From NCBI GenBank assembly GCA_041447245.1, contig JBGMEA010000027.1, forward strand, positions 207,965-271,964: DNA of 64,000 nucleotides, written 5' to 3'. A program made the position numbers and the translations under genes. Source of the DNA: JBGMEA01 sp041447245 (GTDB lineage Bacteria; Bacillota; Clostridia; Eubacteriales; Anaerofustaceae). Below the pieces are notes generated by a model. The model was not told the origin of the DNA. It searched no databases and worked only from the letters and a program-made list of their open reading frames with translations. The number at the start of each line of letters is the position of its first letter. Positions within the stretch are counted from its first letter, which is position 1. This document shows positions 14,272 to 23,783 of this stretch, one piece after another.

Positions 14272-16602
14272 ATGAAAACATACACCGTCTCGGTTCGAGA
14301 CATCGTGGAGACCGTTCTCCTGTCTGGAGATATCGATAACCGATACATCAAAAAAGGTCGCATGCAGGAAGGCAGCGAGATCCATCGCATGCTTCAAAAA
14401 CGCTACGGCGAAGAGGATCTCTCCGAGGTCACCGTACGCCGCAGTGTCGAAACCGACTCATACACCCTCACCGTGCAGGGGCGCATTGACGGTGTGCTTT
14501 CCTATGCGGACGATCCGATCATCGAAGAGATCAAATCGACCGTGGCGGATTTGGAGCGGATTGAAGAACCCGATCCGATTCATCTCGCTCAGGCGAAACT
14601 CTACGCCTGTCTTTATTCCGCGGAGCACCAAGTGGAGACAATCCGCATCCGCATTACCTACTTCGGAATTGAATCGAAGCAGTCGAAACACTTCGATCAA
14701 ACCGAATCAAGTGCCGATTTGGAACTGTTCTTTGCAGATATCTGCAAGAGATATCTGCTCCGGCTCGATTTCAGAGAAGGTTTAACCAACCGAAGAGATG
14801 CCTCGATTTCTGATTGCGTCTTTCCCTTTTCTTACCGCAAATATCAAAAACAAATTGTCAGGCGCATTTACAAAGCAGTGGAAGAGAAGAAAAATATCTT
14901 CATCAATGCTCCCACAGGCAGCGGAAAAACGCTCAATGCCCTGTTTCCGGCGATCAAACTCCTTCCGACAAGCGGAAACGGCAAGCTGTTTTACTTATCC
15001 TCGAAATCCACACAAAAACAAATCGCCGAAAATACGCTCCGTTTCATGCAAGATAAGGGACTGAACATCAAAACTGTCACAATCACCGCAAAAGAAAAAG
15101 CCTGCTTTCTCGATCATCCATCCTGCAATCCGGAAGATTGTCCTTATGCGGTGGCATATTACGACAAACTGCCCGAAGCCATACAGGAGATCCTTACGGA
15201 TACTTCGATCATTACGGCGGAATTTTTACAATTTTATGCCGCAAAGCATAAGATGTGTCCGTTTGAATTGTCTCTTGATCTGTCCAACTGGGCGGACATC
15301 ATCATCTGTGACTATAATTATGTATTCGATCCGTTTGCCGCCCTGAAACGATATTTCGACGATACGGCCCCGGATGAGAATCATCTGTTTCTGATTGATG
15401 AAGCACACAATCTCATCGATCGTTCCCGGGATATGTATTCCCTGAGCCTTGACAAACAAGCAATTTTAAATGCAAAACGATCCGTCAGCACGCACAAGAA
15501 ACTGGCGAAGAGCTTGCGTGATATCAATAAATTCTTGTTGGAATATAAAAAATCCTGCGAAGGGGAGACTTGTTTCTCCATCGAAGCCTTGGATGATAAG
15601 CTGTACGGCAGCCTCTATCGTTTTCTGAATGCCGCCGACAGTTTTTTGTCCGAACATCCGAATAAGCAAACGGATGATTACCGCAATATTTTCGAGCTGT
15701 ATTTTTCCGTCAGCCGATTTCTGACGTTGTACGATAACCGCAGCGACGCGCACCATCTGTTCTACGATCCGGCGGAAGACTGTCTGAAACTGTTTTGTTC
15801 CGACGCACAGGAGTTTCTCAGAGCGCGTCTGAAAAAAGGACAATCCGGCATCTTTTTTTCCGCCACACTCACTCCGCTGTCCTATCACTGTGAGCTGTTG
15901 GGCGGAGATCGGGAAGATTATCTGCTCGATGTTCCGGGCATCTTCGATCCCTCACATTTCATGATCCTGTGTGATGTCGCAGTCAAGACATCCTACCGAC
16001 AGAGAGAATCCTATTATCCGATCATTGCACAGCATATCCATGCGATTGTGCAAAGCCGTATCTGTAACAAATTCGTTTTCTTTCCATCATACGAATTCCT
16101 GCTCAAGGTTCGGGAAGAATACGAAAAACGATATGATGATTCACTCCTGGTGCAGAAACGATATATGAATGAATCGGAGCGGAGTGCTTTTCTCGCCGAA
16201 TTCGAAGAGGCAATCGGCATCACCGCGTTCGCCGTTGCGGGAGGCGTCTTCTCGGAAGGCATCGATTTGGTGGGCGAGCGTCTCGGCGGAGTCATCGTCT
16301 GCGGAGTTTCGCTTCCCAAAGTATGCATGGAGCGGGAACTCATTCGCGCACATTTCGATGCGGAAGAGAAAAACGGATTCGATTACGCCTATCTGATTCC
16401 CGGCATGAACAAAGTTCTGCAATCCATGGGCAGAGTCATCCGCACGGAAAGCGACATCGGTTATGCCGTTCTGATGGACGAGCGGTTTTCTTTCGCTTCG
16501 TACCGCAACTGCCTGCCTCCGCATTATGATCAAATCACAACCGTGCGCACCGAGTTGGATCTTATTGGAGAGTTAAAAAAAGAAACAGAGGAGCATGGCT
16601 GA
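14272..16602 (+). CDS. XPD/DinG-like superfamily 2 DNA helicase with N-terminal nuclease-like domain
   Basis: The 776-aa protein shows Walker A NAPTGSGKT (about 213-220), DEAH (376-379), and four Cys (278, 285, 290, 329) between them that fit the XPD/DinG iron-sulfur domain. The C-terminal helicase motif reads QSMGRVIRTESD. The first ~180 residues contain GRIDGV and EEIKS (Asp73, Glu86, Lys88), the pattern of a PD-(D/E)XK nuclease core of Cas4/RecB type. It probably acts in DNA repair. An upstream TTG start is rejected because it overlaps the likely -10 box. Confidence 0.9.
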   Translation: MKTYTVSVRDIVETVLLSGDIDNRYIKKGRMQEGSEIHRMLQKRYGEEDLSEVTVRRSVETDSYTLTVQGRIDGVLSYADDPIIEEIKSTVADLERIEEPDPIHLAQAKLYACLYSAEHQVETIRIRITYFGIESKQSKHFDQTESSADLELFFADICKRYLLRLDFREGLTNRRDASISDCVFPFSYRKYQKQIVRRIYKAVEEKKNIFINAPTGSGKTLNALFPAIKLLPTSGNGKLFYLSSKSTQKQIAENTLRFMQDKGLNIKTVTITAKEKACFLDHPSCNPEDCPYAVAYYDKLPEAIQEILTDTSIITAEFLQFYAAKHKMCPFELSLDLSNWADIIICDYNYVFDPFAALKRYFDDTAPDENHLFLIDEAHNLIDRSRDMYSLSLDKQAILNAKRSVSTHKKLAKSLRDINKFLLEYKKSCEGETCFSIEALDDKLYGSLYRFLNAADSFLSEHPNKQTDDYRNIFELYFSVSRFLTLYDNRSDAHHLFYDPAEDCLKLFCSDAQEFLRARLKKGQSGIFFSATLTPLSYHCELLGGDREDYLLDVPGIFDPSHFMILCDVAVKTSYRQRESYYPIIAQHIHAIVQSRICNKFVFFPSYEFLLKVREEYEKRYDDSLLVQKRYMNESERSAFLAEFEEAIGITAFAVAGGVFSEGIDLVGERLGGVIVCGVSLPKVCMERELIRAHFDAEEKNGFDYAYLIPGMNKVLQSMGRVIRTESDIGYAVLMDERFSFASYRNCLPPHYDQITTVRTELDLIGELKKETEEHG

Positions 16603-16673
16603 TCTGCTTCTTTCCATCCACTTATTATAAGGCTGTTTTCATTCAATCGTGATGCTTTAAAATTTCTGTGTCA

Positions 16674-16952
16674 TTACACATTTTCAGACCCATTGAGACA
16701 TGCATTCAATAAGTCACAGCCAAATTTTAATAGTATGATCTGATTGATCGGGATCAGTACATAAACTATGATAGTTTTCACATAACTCGCGAGATAAAAA
16801 AGCCAAAGTGTGTGCTCATTCCAACCATGAGATGTCCCGACCGACGCTATGATATTACTGATCGCATAAAAGATGATAAGAATGCTTCCAAACATGAATA
16901 TCTTTTTTATTATTTCTGATTTTTTGCCATTACCAAAATGAAATATTTTCAT
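16674..16952 (-). CDS. Small membrane protein next to a broken sigma gene
   Basis: I do not recognise the family. The 92-aa product has a short basic N-terminus and two to three hydrophobic segments. It starts 3 nt after the stop of the truncated sigma-factor frame, with AAAGGG as ribosome binding site. By position it may have been the partner, perhaps an anti-sigma-like protein, of that sigma factor, or the remnant of one. Confidence 0.5.
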   Translation of the reverse strand: MKIFHFGNGKKSEIIKKIFMFGSILIIFYAISNIIASVGTSHGWNEHTLWLFYLASYVKTIIVYVLIPINQIILLKFGCDLLNACLNGSENV

Positions 16953-16955
16953 AAC

Positions 16956-17141
16956 CTAATCCCTTTCCATTCTATTGATTTCATACTTCCTCTTGATAAA
17001 GCTCTCCGATACAGCATCTTCAGCAAGATTATTATCATGTAAAATGCCATTTGCAATATACAGCATCGTACAGCGATAACGGTTATATAATTGCTCTGCC
17101 TTGTTGCGGTCTTCATTATTTGCTATTGTCATAATTATCAT
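16956..17141 (-). pseudogene. Truncated ECF-type sigma factor
   Basis: The 61-aa frame matches only sigma-70 region 2: an AEQLYNRYRCTMLYIANGIL helix and then AEDAVSESFIK, the core-binding/-10 element. The frame then runs into KRKYEINRMERD and stops. Region 4 is absent and the next gene starts at once, so an internal deletion is likely. A GGGGG ribosome binding site is still present upstream of the ATG. Confidence 0.6.
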
Positions 17142-17318
17142 ACTTACCCCCTACACAATCCATTCCCATTTAGTGTATCATAAAAACCCTTATTTCATAT
17201 GGATCGGCCGATAATGCTTATGAGAGAAATAGCAAAGACTGAATATTGTATTTCCCGATTAAAATAAGCCGCATCGCTGCGACTGTTCGGGCAATTGATC
17301 CTTAGGATACACAACGAC

Positions 17319-17810
17319 CTATCCCAACCGTGTGATCATTTCCGCCATCTCCCTGATCGCCGTTTCATTAATGCATGGTTCGGGAATGCCCTTTTCGGCA
17401 TAGCTCTTTTTCATGCTCTCCATCATCTTTCGGGACAGTCCGCTTGCTTCTTCCGGGCAGACCAGCGCCCCGAAACGCATGGCGGCGCTCGCGTGCTTCA
17501 AAAGCTCCGCGGGAATATTTTTTTGCAGATAAGTTTCCACATCATCCGTCGAGACACAGCAAAGATACAGGTATAATTGCTTTTTCGCAAGCTCGGCAAC
17601 GTGCCGTTTCAGATACCGTTTCATTTTCGATCCGATCATCCCCGCGCGTACGGAAGCGCCGATCACAACCGTATCGTATAACGCAAGATCGGGTTTCTGC
17701 TCCGCCAGATTGATCACATCAACTTCTTCGGTTCCGATCATTCCGCGCAGCAGTTCGGCGCATTTCTTCGATGTATTGGTTTTGGTCTTATAAATTACAG
17801 CTGTTTTCAT
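17319..17810 (-). CDS. Flavodoxin-domain protein
   Basis: The 163-aa protein starts MKTAVIYKTKTNTSKK, the phosphate-binding loop region of flavodoxin-like FMN proteins of the HemG/flavodoxin_5 kind. DTVVIGASVRAG is the second loop. It is probably a cytoplasmic redox protein; partners are not evident. A GAGGAG site lies just upstream of the ATG. It is a single-gene unit divergent from the aminopeptidase gene. Confidence 0.85.
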   Translation of the reverse strand: MKTAVIYKTKTNTSKKCAELLRGMIGTEEVDVINLAEQKPDLALYDTVVIGASVRAGMIGSKMKRYLKRHVAELAKKQLYLYLCCVSTDDVETYLQKNIPAELLKHASAAMRFGALVCPEEASGLSRKMMESMKKSYAEKGIPEPCINETAIREMAEMITRLG

Positions 17811-18065
17811 GTTCGCTTCTCCTCAACCGCATTCGCTTCCCATTCATATCGATAGCTCTAAATTACAGTATGATTGTATCATAACACAGAAAATTCCGAT
17901 TTCTTTGTAATCGAAAGTAAAATTGTAGTATAATCGATTTAGCATGAAAAAATATCCCATATCGATCTTTCCGCAGGCATTTTCCCTTTATTATATGAAG
18001 CATCGCTAAAGTTTTTCATTACAGGGAAGTCGGTATGGATCAATAACAAATCCAACGGAGGAATC

Positions 18066-19178
18066 ATGGACGAACGAATTACAAAACTGGCACATAATCT
18101 GGTCAACAATTCCTGCAAAGTGCAAAAAGGAGAGCATGTGCTCATCAACACCATCGGACAGGACACCATTGATCTGGCACGCGCATTGATCAAAGAAATT
18201 CATCAGGCGGGTGGTTATCCCCACATTGAATTGAAGGATACTTCCATTACCCGGGAAATGTATCTCGCGGCAAGCGAAACACAGCTCACCGAAATGAATG
18301 ATTACGAACTGTACAAAATGAAAAAAATGGATGCATTCATTGGCATCCGTTCCACGGACAATACCTATGAGTATGTCGATGTCCCGAACGAAAATGTTGA
18401 ACTCACCGACAAACTGATGGATCCGGTGCTGCGTCAGCGTGTCGATCACTCCAAATGGGTCGTGCTCCGTTATCCGAACGGTTCCATGGCACAGGCAGCA
18501 AAAATGAGCAAAGAAGCGTTTGAAGATTATTATTTCAATGTCTGCAATCTCGATTATGCCAAAATGGCAGATGCTATGGAACATCTGAAAAAAATGATGG
18601 AAGCAACCGACAAAGTCACCATCAAAGGCTTGGATACGGATCTGACCTTCTCGATCAAGGGCATTCCCGTCATTCCCTGCGCGGGTGAAATGAATATCCC
18701 GGACGGAGAAATCTACACCGCTCCCGTCAAGGATTCCATCAACGGAACACTCTCCTACAACACCCCAAATCAGTATATGGGTTTTGTGTTCGAGAAGATC
18801 AAATTCACGTTTGAAAACGGAAAAATCGTCGATGCGGTTTCGAACGACACCAAAAAAATCAATTCGATTCTGGACACAGACGAAGGCTCACGCTTCATCG
18901 GCGAGTTCGCCATCGGAGTCAACCCCTACATCACAAAACCGATGCTTGACACGCTGTTTGATGAAAAGATCACGGGCAGCTTCCACTTCACTCCTGGAGC
19001 ATCCTATGAAGATGCGTTCAACGGAAACAAATCTGCCGTCCACTGGGATCTCGTCTGCATGCAGACGCCCGAATACGGCGGTGGAGAACTGTATTTCGAC
19101 GGAAAGCTGATCAGAAAAGACGGACGATTTGTACTTCCCGAATTGGAATGTCTCAATCCCGAAAATCTGATCGACTGA
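18066..19178 (+). CDS. M29-family aminopeptidase (AmpS/PepS-like)
   Basis: The 370-aa metallo-aminopeptidase shows M29 ligand motifs: the GEMNIPDGEIYT stretch (Glu), the FIGEFAIGVNP segment (Glu), SFHFTPG (His) and AVHWDLV (His-x-Asp). It trims N-terminal residues of peptides in the cytoplasm. CGGAGG lies just upstream of the ATG, and a -10-like TATAAT lies further upstream at about 17930. A symmetrical terminator follows. Confidence 0.93.
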   Translation: MDERITKLAHNLVNNSCKVQKGEHVLINTIGQDTIDLARALIKEIHQAGGYPHIELKDTSITREMYLAASETQLTEMNDYELYKMKKMDAFIGIRSTDNTYEYVDVPNENVELTDKLMDPVLRQRVDHSKWVVLRYPNGSMAQAAKMSKEAFEDYYFNVCNLDYAKMADAMEHLKKMMEATDKVTIKGLDTDLTFSIKGIPVIPCAGEMNIPDGEIYTAPVKDSINGTLSYNTPNQYMGFVFEKIKFTFENGKIVDAVSNDTKKINSILDTDEGSRFIGEFAIGVNPYITKPMLDTLFDEKITGSFHFTPGASYEDAFNGNKSAVHWDLVCMQTPEYGGGELYFDGKLIRKDGRFVLPELECLNPENLID

Positions 19179-19200
19179 TTTTTGTTGCATTGATACGACA

Positions 19201-19233
19201 AAAGGACGAAAGCCGCAGGCTTTCGTCCTTTTT
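19201..19233. terminator. Bidirectional terminator
   Basis: Arms AAGGACGAAAGCC and GGCTTTCGTCCTT with a 4-nt loop and A/T tracts on both sides. It serves the convergent aminopeptidase and UroD-family genes. Confidence 0.9.
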
Positions 19234-19247
19234 ATGTTTGCAATCCT

Positions 19248-20267
19248 TTACCGATAATACTCTGTGCTGAGCTTTTTCGCTTCGTCCGCGATCCATCCGT
19301 TCACTTTCTGAACGGTCGGATCTCCGAAATCAAGCGATGACACCATTCCGCTGAAAATATATCCGCCGTCTCCGGCGAGCCTGGCAAAGGTTTCCTTCAC
19401 CGTATTTCTGACCTCTTCCTCATCAACATTCGGCCAGGTGTCCGGCATGCGGTATTCGAACCCTCCGTTGATCGCCAATTTTCTTCCATATCGCTTTTTG
19501 ATTGCGGGCAGATCGTTCTGCACCTGCGCAGGATCCCAGATTCCCACCCCGATATCCACCATGCTCGGCATCAAATCTTCGCACCTGCCGCAGTTGTGGT
19601 AAAAAATCGGCACATTGTCGTTTCTTGCCAGCTCCAGACATTTTTCATATCTCGGAACAAATAATTTGTCGAATATTTCCGGGGAAATAAACGGATTGAG
19701 TTTTGTCGCGGAATCATCCAGCAGATAATAACCGTCCGGTTTATAGTAATGCAGGAGATTCTTTGTGATGTACAGGGAATGTTCCAGCATATAATCCAGC
19801 AGTGCTTCCACTTCCTCTGGCTCTTCATAAAGCGCGCACAGCCCTTCGTTGAATCCCATCATCCCGACAAATTGCTGAAACAAATCGGCAAACCCGCTGA
19901 TCGTAAATGCGGTCTTATCCGGATCCTGCACATATTTTGCACGATCCGCTTTCGCTGCCGCTTCCCAGTCAAATCCGGAATAGTCGGGGGCTTTGATCAC
20001 ATCCCGCCACTTTGTAATATCCGTCAGAATGAAATCGTTCGGCTTCGGCAGCGCAGCAAAATTCGTTTCGGCATTCGTCACATACGGCACGCCCCACGGA
20101 TCTTTTCCTCCCTGCGGTCCGCGAAATCCCCCCAGTATCAACGGATCAGCCATACTCATCAAAGGTGCATCTCCCGGAGGGCCGAAAGTCAGCACCGGAA
20201 CATATTCCGGCATTTCTCCATGTGCAACCCGCAAAAAATTTTCTTTCTGAGTCAGATGAGCGCTCAT
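19248..20267 (-). CDS. Uroporphyrinogen decarboxylase (UroD)-family protein
   Basis: The 339-aa TIM-barrel protein of the UroD/corrinoid-methyltransferase superfamily contains IFYHNCGRCEDL, the His-x-Cys-Gly segment near the methyltransferase zinc/substrate site. It lacks the N-terminal arginine motif of true HemE, so porphyrin decarboxylation is unlikely. Anaerobes use such proteins for methyl transfer or O-demethylation with cobalamin partners; the substrate here is unknown. No corrinoid protein gene is adjacent. A GGGAGG site precedes the ATG. Confidence 0.82.
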   Translation of the reverse strand: MSAHLTQKENFLRVAHGEMPEYVPVLTFGPPGDAPLMSMADPLILGGFRGPQGGKDPWGVPYVTNAETNFAALPKPNDFILTDITKWRDVIKAPDYSGFDWEAAAKADRAKYVQDPDKTAFTISGFADLFQQFVGMMGFNEGLCALYEEPEEVEALLDYMLEHSLYITKNLLHYYKPDGYYLLDDSATKLNPFISPEIFDKLFVPRYEKCLELARNDNVPIFYHNCGRCEDLMPSMVDIGVGIWDPAQVQNDLPAIKKRYGRKLAINGGFEYRMPDTWPNVDEEEVRNTVKETFARLAGDGGYIFSGMVSSLDFGDPTVQKVNGWIADEAKKLSTEYYR

Positions 20268-20450
20268 ATCCTACCTCCCACATCAATAAGTTGTTTCTAC
20301 TCGCTTATTATCAAATTTGTCTTTATCATATCATATACCAATTTGGTACGGAAGCTTTTTTATTATTTATATGTAATTTTAATAAACAAAACAACCTGCA
20401 TAGTTATATGCAGGCCGCAAAAAAATTTATGATATCGAAGGGCACTCGCG

Positions 20451-21092
20451 TTATTTATTTTTGTATTCTTTTGTCAGCCGATCGATTGCACTTCTCACTG
20501 CCGGGATCAGCAGAATGATGACAGTCACCAGTCCTTCCAAACCGATATAAGATCCGTTATACGCGACCGACCAGGTAAATCCGTTATATCCCTCCGGTGC
20601 ATATTGCGAGAAGAAAATCAATCCGGATAAAAAGCTCACACAGAACCGTCCGAAAATACTGACCAGATATCCCGTGATCAACCCGTTTTTTCTGCCCATG
20701 AAGAATCCGCCGAGACCCAGCATCCCAAATGCCAAAGGATAGTCCATTAAGATCTGAAGCGGATAAACCGCATACGGATTCGCAAGCAGGTCGAGAAGCC
20801 CGAATGCCATCCCGCCCATAATCCCGATCTTGGGACCAAAGGTATACCCGATCAGAAAAACGAAAAACATTGAGAAAAATGTCGCGCTTCCTCCCTGCGG
20901 CAGCTGCACGTGCGGAAAGAAGTTATTGATGACAAACGCCAGCGCGATGAGAATCGCCGACAAGCTGAGCGCTTTGACGTTCATCTTTTTTTCTTTCCCC
21001 CCAAAAATAAAAATGAGCACCAACAGCAGTACAATCACTGCGACAGCAACAAGCTGTCCGCCGATACTCTCAAAAAAAGTTTGTAAATCCAT
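20451..21092 (-). CDS. thiT: ECF transporter S component for thiamine, ThiT
   Basis: The 213-aa membrane protein has about six to seven helices. The ThiT signature LPQGGSATFFSMFFVFLIGY and the following FGLLDLLANPYAVYPLQILMDYPLAF carry the thiamine-binding residues. It works with the shared EcfA/EcfT module, which is not in this window. A TPP riboswitch lies in the leader, so the gene should be off when thiamine is plentiful. Confidence 0.95.
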   Translation of the reverse strand: MDLQTFFESIGGQLVAVAVIVLLLVLIFIFGGKEKKMNVKALSLSAILIALAFVINNFFPHVQLPQGGSATFFSMFFVFLIGYTFGPKIGIMGGMAFGLLDLLANPYAVYPLQILMDYPLAFGMLGLGGFFMGRKNGLITGYLVSIFGRFCVSFLSGLIFFSQYAPEGYNGFTWSVAYNGSYIGLEGLVTVIILLIPAVRSAIDRLTKEYKNK

Positions 21093-21098
21093 GAAAAA

Positions 21099-21210
21099 AA
21101 CCTCCTAAATAGTTGGAGGGTAAGTAGATGGGGCATCTGCTTCCCTACGTCGGTATTGACCGAATCAGGTTGTAAGGGTATATTCTCAGCCGTAACGGCA
21201 CCCCCAGCAA
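21099..21210 (-). promoter_or_regulatory. TPP riboswitch controlling thiT
   Basis: The minus strand shows the THI box: GGGGTGCC, GGCTGAGA, ACCCTT, then ACCTGATTCGGTCAATACCG and ACGTAGGGAAGC. Downstream, CCTCC (about 21115-21119) can pair with the thiT ribosome binding site GGAGG (21101-21105). No T-run follows, so control of translation start is more likely than termination. Confidence 0.93.
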
Positions 21211-21517
21211 CAATGGTTATTCAGTTGTGGCATATTATATCGCAATTGCAGTGCCTTGTCAAGAATCAAAAACGAAGGAACTCTTTTGTTGATCTATTCG
21301 GTATGATTGCTTATAATCAAATCAATACGGATCGCATACGTGAAAAAATAATTCAGGCACAAGATCGGATTCTCAAAAAAATCCGCATAAAAACAAAGTC
21401 GCTGCAACGCCCCATGCATAGTAAAGGGAAAAATGCTTTATTGGTGTTTCATAACAATATCATAATAAGCTGGACTTGTCTGAATATTAAATTGGAATAC
21501 CCGAAAGGATCGATGGG
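21211..21517. other. Intergenic stretch without a supported gene
   Basis: A 307-bp gap upstream of the thiT riboswitch promoter and the DUF4180 gene. A frame runs through it from inside the TPP aptamer but has no ribosome binding site and no recognisable domain. I see only A+T-rich promoter-like sequence for the divergent units. Confidence 0.5.
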
Positions 21518-21877
21518 ATGAGTATTCAAAGATATAAAGAAACCTCTTTTGCAATAGTGGATCAAGAAGAACCAATCCACTCGGTATCGGATGCTTTGGA
21601 TGTATTGGCAAATGCGAGATACCTTATGGACTGCACGGGATTGATGATACCGAAAGAATGCTTCAGCGCAGATTTTTTTGATTTACAATCGGGACTGGCA
21701 GGCGAAATTTTCCAGAAATTCATCAATTATCGCATGAAACTGGCCATTATCGGAGACATAACAGAATATGCGGAAAGAAGCAAGAGCTTTTCCGATCTTG
21801 TGACGGAATGCAACCGAGGTATGAATATCTGTTTCGCAAAAAATAACGAAGAAGCCCGCCCCTTTTTTGACGCATGA
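21518..21877 (+). CDS. DUF4180 protein
   Basis: The 119-aa protein has the DUF4180 hallmark FFDLQSGLAGEIFQKFINYRMKLAIIGD followed by SKSFSDLVTECNRG. The fold is small alpha/beta and the function of the family is not established. GAAAGGA lies ahead of the ATG. No operon partner is obvious; the AEC transporter follows after ~170 bp. Confidence 0.85.
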   Translation: MSIQRYKETSFAIVDQEEPIHSVSDALDVLANARYLMDCTGLMIPKECFSADFFDLQSGLAGEIFQKFINYRMKLAIIGDITEYAERSKSFSDLVTECNRGMNICFAKNNEEARPFFDA

Positions 21878-22047
21878 AATTTCAATCAAATATCGTAAGT
21901 GCTGACTGTTCTTGATTTTGCATCCGATATAACGAAATTGTCTGCTCCGAAAGTCTCGCAACAGATGGGTGGAACTAGTATAATAGTTGATAATTTGCAT
22001 TCACCGAAAAAGGAGTTTTGCGGGAACTTGATCCTGCGAATCAATTT

Positions 22048-22980
22048 ATGGCGGTCTCAACCTTGCTTACTCAGGTCTTTGTTTTATTTCTGTTGATGGG
22101 AGTCGGTTACGTTCTCTCCAAAACAGGTATTTTAAATCAGACAACATCCTCGCAGATGACCAATGTTTTGTGTTATCTAGTTTTCCCGTGCGTCATTCTC
22201 ACATCATTTCAACGGGAATTCGATTCTGCAATGCTCACCAATCTGCTCATCATGTGCGCCATTACATTTGCCGCTCATTTAATTGCGATTCTGATCGCTC
22301 ATTCTCTGTTCAATCGAAAAAGCATACCGAACGGACTGGAACGAAGTGTGCTTCGTTTCGGCAGCGTTTATTCCAACTGCGGATTCATGGGCTTTCCGCT
22401 TCTTGAAGCACTGGTCGGCAGCAACGGGTTGTTTTACGGTTCCGCCTACAACAGCATTTTTGCGCTTTTTGCATGGACACATGGGATAACTCTATACAGC
22501 GGTAAACTTAACAAACGCTCCGTCAGGAAAATTTTGCTCAATCCGAATATCCTCGTTTCCGTCATTGCAATTCTGCTGTATTGTTTTTCCGTCAAGCTTC
22601 CGCAGCCGATCGCTTTGACCGCAAAATACATTGCGCAGCTTAACACTCCGCTTTCCATGATCATCATCGGCACGACCATGACGCAAATATCCTTCGGGAA
22701 ACTTTTTTTCGGAGCAAAACTGTGGGCGGGCGTCGCGGTAAGAAATCTTCTGGTTCCGTTTTGCATGCTGTTTCTTCTTCATCTTGCAGGAATCACAGGG
22801 GAACTCCTTCTGAGCAGCATGATCCTTGTCTCCGCTCCGGTTGCGGGTTTCACTGTGTTATTCGCAAAGCTGGAAAACCGGGACACCGAATTCGCCGCAA
22901 AATTAATGACTCTTTCAACAGTTCTAAGCATTTTGACCATGCCGCTCGCCATCGGCGCCATCTCTTTGCTCGGATATTGA
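22048..22980 (+). CDS. AEC-family (auxin efflux carrier-like) transporter
   Basis: The 310-aa protein has ten hydrophobic segments in two repeats of five, with YSNCGFMGFPL in the first half and the matching break in the second, as in AEC/BASS-like carriers. Bacterial members move malate or other carboxylates; the substrate here is unknown. The frame could start at a TTG (22018), but that lies only 2 nt after GGAG. The ATG at 22048 gives the usual N-terminus but has a weak ribosome binding site, so the start is uncertain. Confidence 0.85.
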   Translation: MAVSTLLTQVFVLFLLMGVGYVLSKTGILNQTTSSQMTNVLCYLVFPCVILTSFQREFDSAMLTNLLIMCAITFAAHLIAILIAHSLFNRKSIPNGLERSVLRFGSVYSNCGFMGFPLLEALVGSNGLFYGSAYNSIFALFAWTHGITLYSGKLNKRSVRKILLNPNILVSVIAILLYCFSVKLPQPIALTAKYIAQLNTPLSMIIIGTTMTQISFGKLFFGAKLWAGVAVRNLLVPFCMLFLLHLAGITGELLLSSMILVSAPVAGFTVLFAKLENRDTEFAAKLMTLSTVLSILTMPLAIGAISLLGY

Positions 22981-23029
22981 TCTGAGCAATTCATTAAAAC
23001 GATATATGGAATATCTCCGTCATCAGCAA

Positions 23030-23066
23030 AAAAACCGTTACACCGAATCAATCGATATGACGGTTT
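23030..23066 (+). terminator. Terminator after the AEC transporter
   Basis: Arms AAACCGT and ACGGTTT around a long loop, with TTTT following. Confidence 0.6.
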
Positions 23067-23086
23067 TATTTATGCTGAAAGTATCA

Positions 23087-23680
23087 TCAGTCATTCATAC
23101 CTTTGCCATCCAAAATTTGCTGTGCATACTTTTCAATTCTGTTTTCTCTCGTTTGGGATTGTTTCGGCGCAGAAAAATAAAGCACGTATGCCCGCTGCCT
23201 TCCCGGCGTCAAAGATTCGAATGCTCTTTGCAGCGCCGCATCTTCCGCAAATTTCCGATGGAGCTCTTCCGGCAGTTCCAATTCCGCACTTTTCTTGAAC
23301 TCCACTTTCAGCCCCGCTTTCTCAACATCGATCGCCTGCTGAATATACCCCGCCAAAATCTTTTGTTTCTCGATAATCTGTTTAAGGTCAGTAAACCGAA
23401 TCTGACGAGCAGCCTGAGAATTTTCTCCCGCACTCACGAGCATTCCTTCGGAATCATTCAGAAGAGCACCTTTCAGAAAAGACAGTGCACAATATTCTTT
23501 GAATGCAATGATCATCACAACATTCGCGTCCCCGAGCATATAGCACGGTTTACCCCATTTCAGTTCCTCATGCAATTCCGTTGCAAACAGAATCTTCCGA
23601 AGCTCGATCATCTCAGACGTCCACCTTGTCATACGTTCTATGTATGCTTCCACTTTTTCATTCCTCGAATAATCAACCAT
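23087..23680 (-). CDS. YdeI/OmdA-type DUF1801 protein
   Basis: The 197-aa protein has an N-terminal DUF1801 fold (MVDYSRNEKVEAYIERM...ELKWGKPCYML) and a C-terminal OmdA-type tail (ELPEELHRKFAEDAALQRAFESLTPGRQRAYVLYFSAPKQSQTRENRI; quoted here only as landmarks at about residues 135-185). Members are loosely linked to bacteriocin tolerance or stress, but the biochemistry is unknown. GGCGGTG lies upstream of the ATG. Confidence 0.8.
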   Translation of the reverse strand: MVDYSRNEKVEAYIERMTRWTSEMIELRKILFATELHEELKWGKPCYMLGDANVVMIIAFKEYCALSFLKGALLNDSEGMLVSAGENSQAARQIRFTDLKQIIEKQKILAGYIQQAIDVEKAGLKVEFKKSAELELPEELHRKFAEDAALQRAFESLTPGRQRAYVLYFSAPKQSQTRENRIEKYAQQILDGKGMND

Positions 23681-23783
23681 CGAATCACCGCCTATTTTTT
23701 GTATATTCTTATTTGTATTTTATTTTATATCCAATTCCCTGTCAACACAGTTATCAGAATCTTATCTATGAATTCGCTTTTTC

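Noticed and set aside
21156..21521. 121-aa frame upstream of the DUF4180 gene
   Set aside because: Begins inside the TPP aptamer of the opposite strand, has no ribosome binding site and no recognisable domain.
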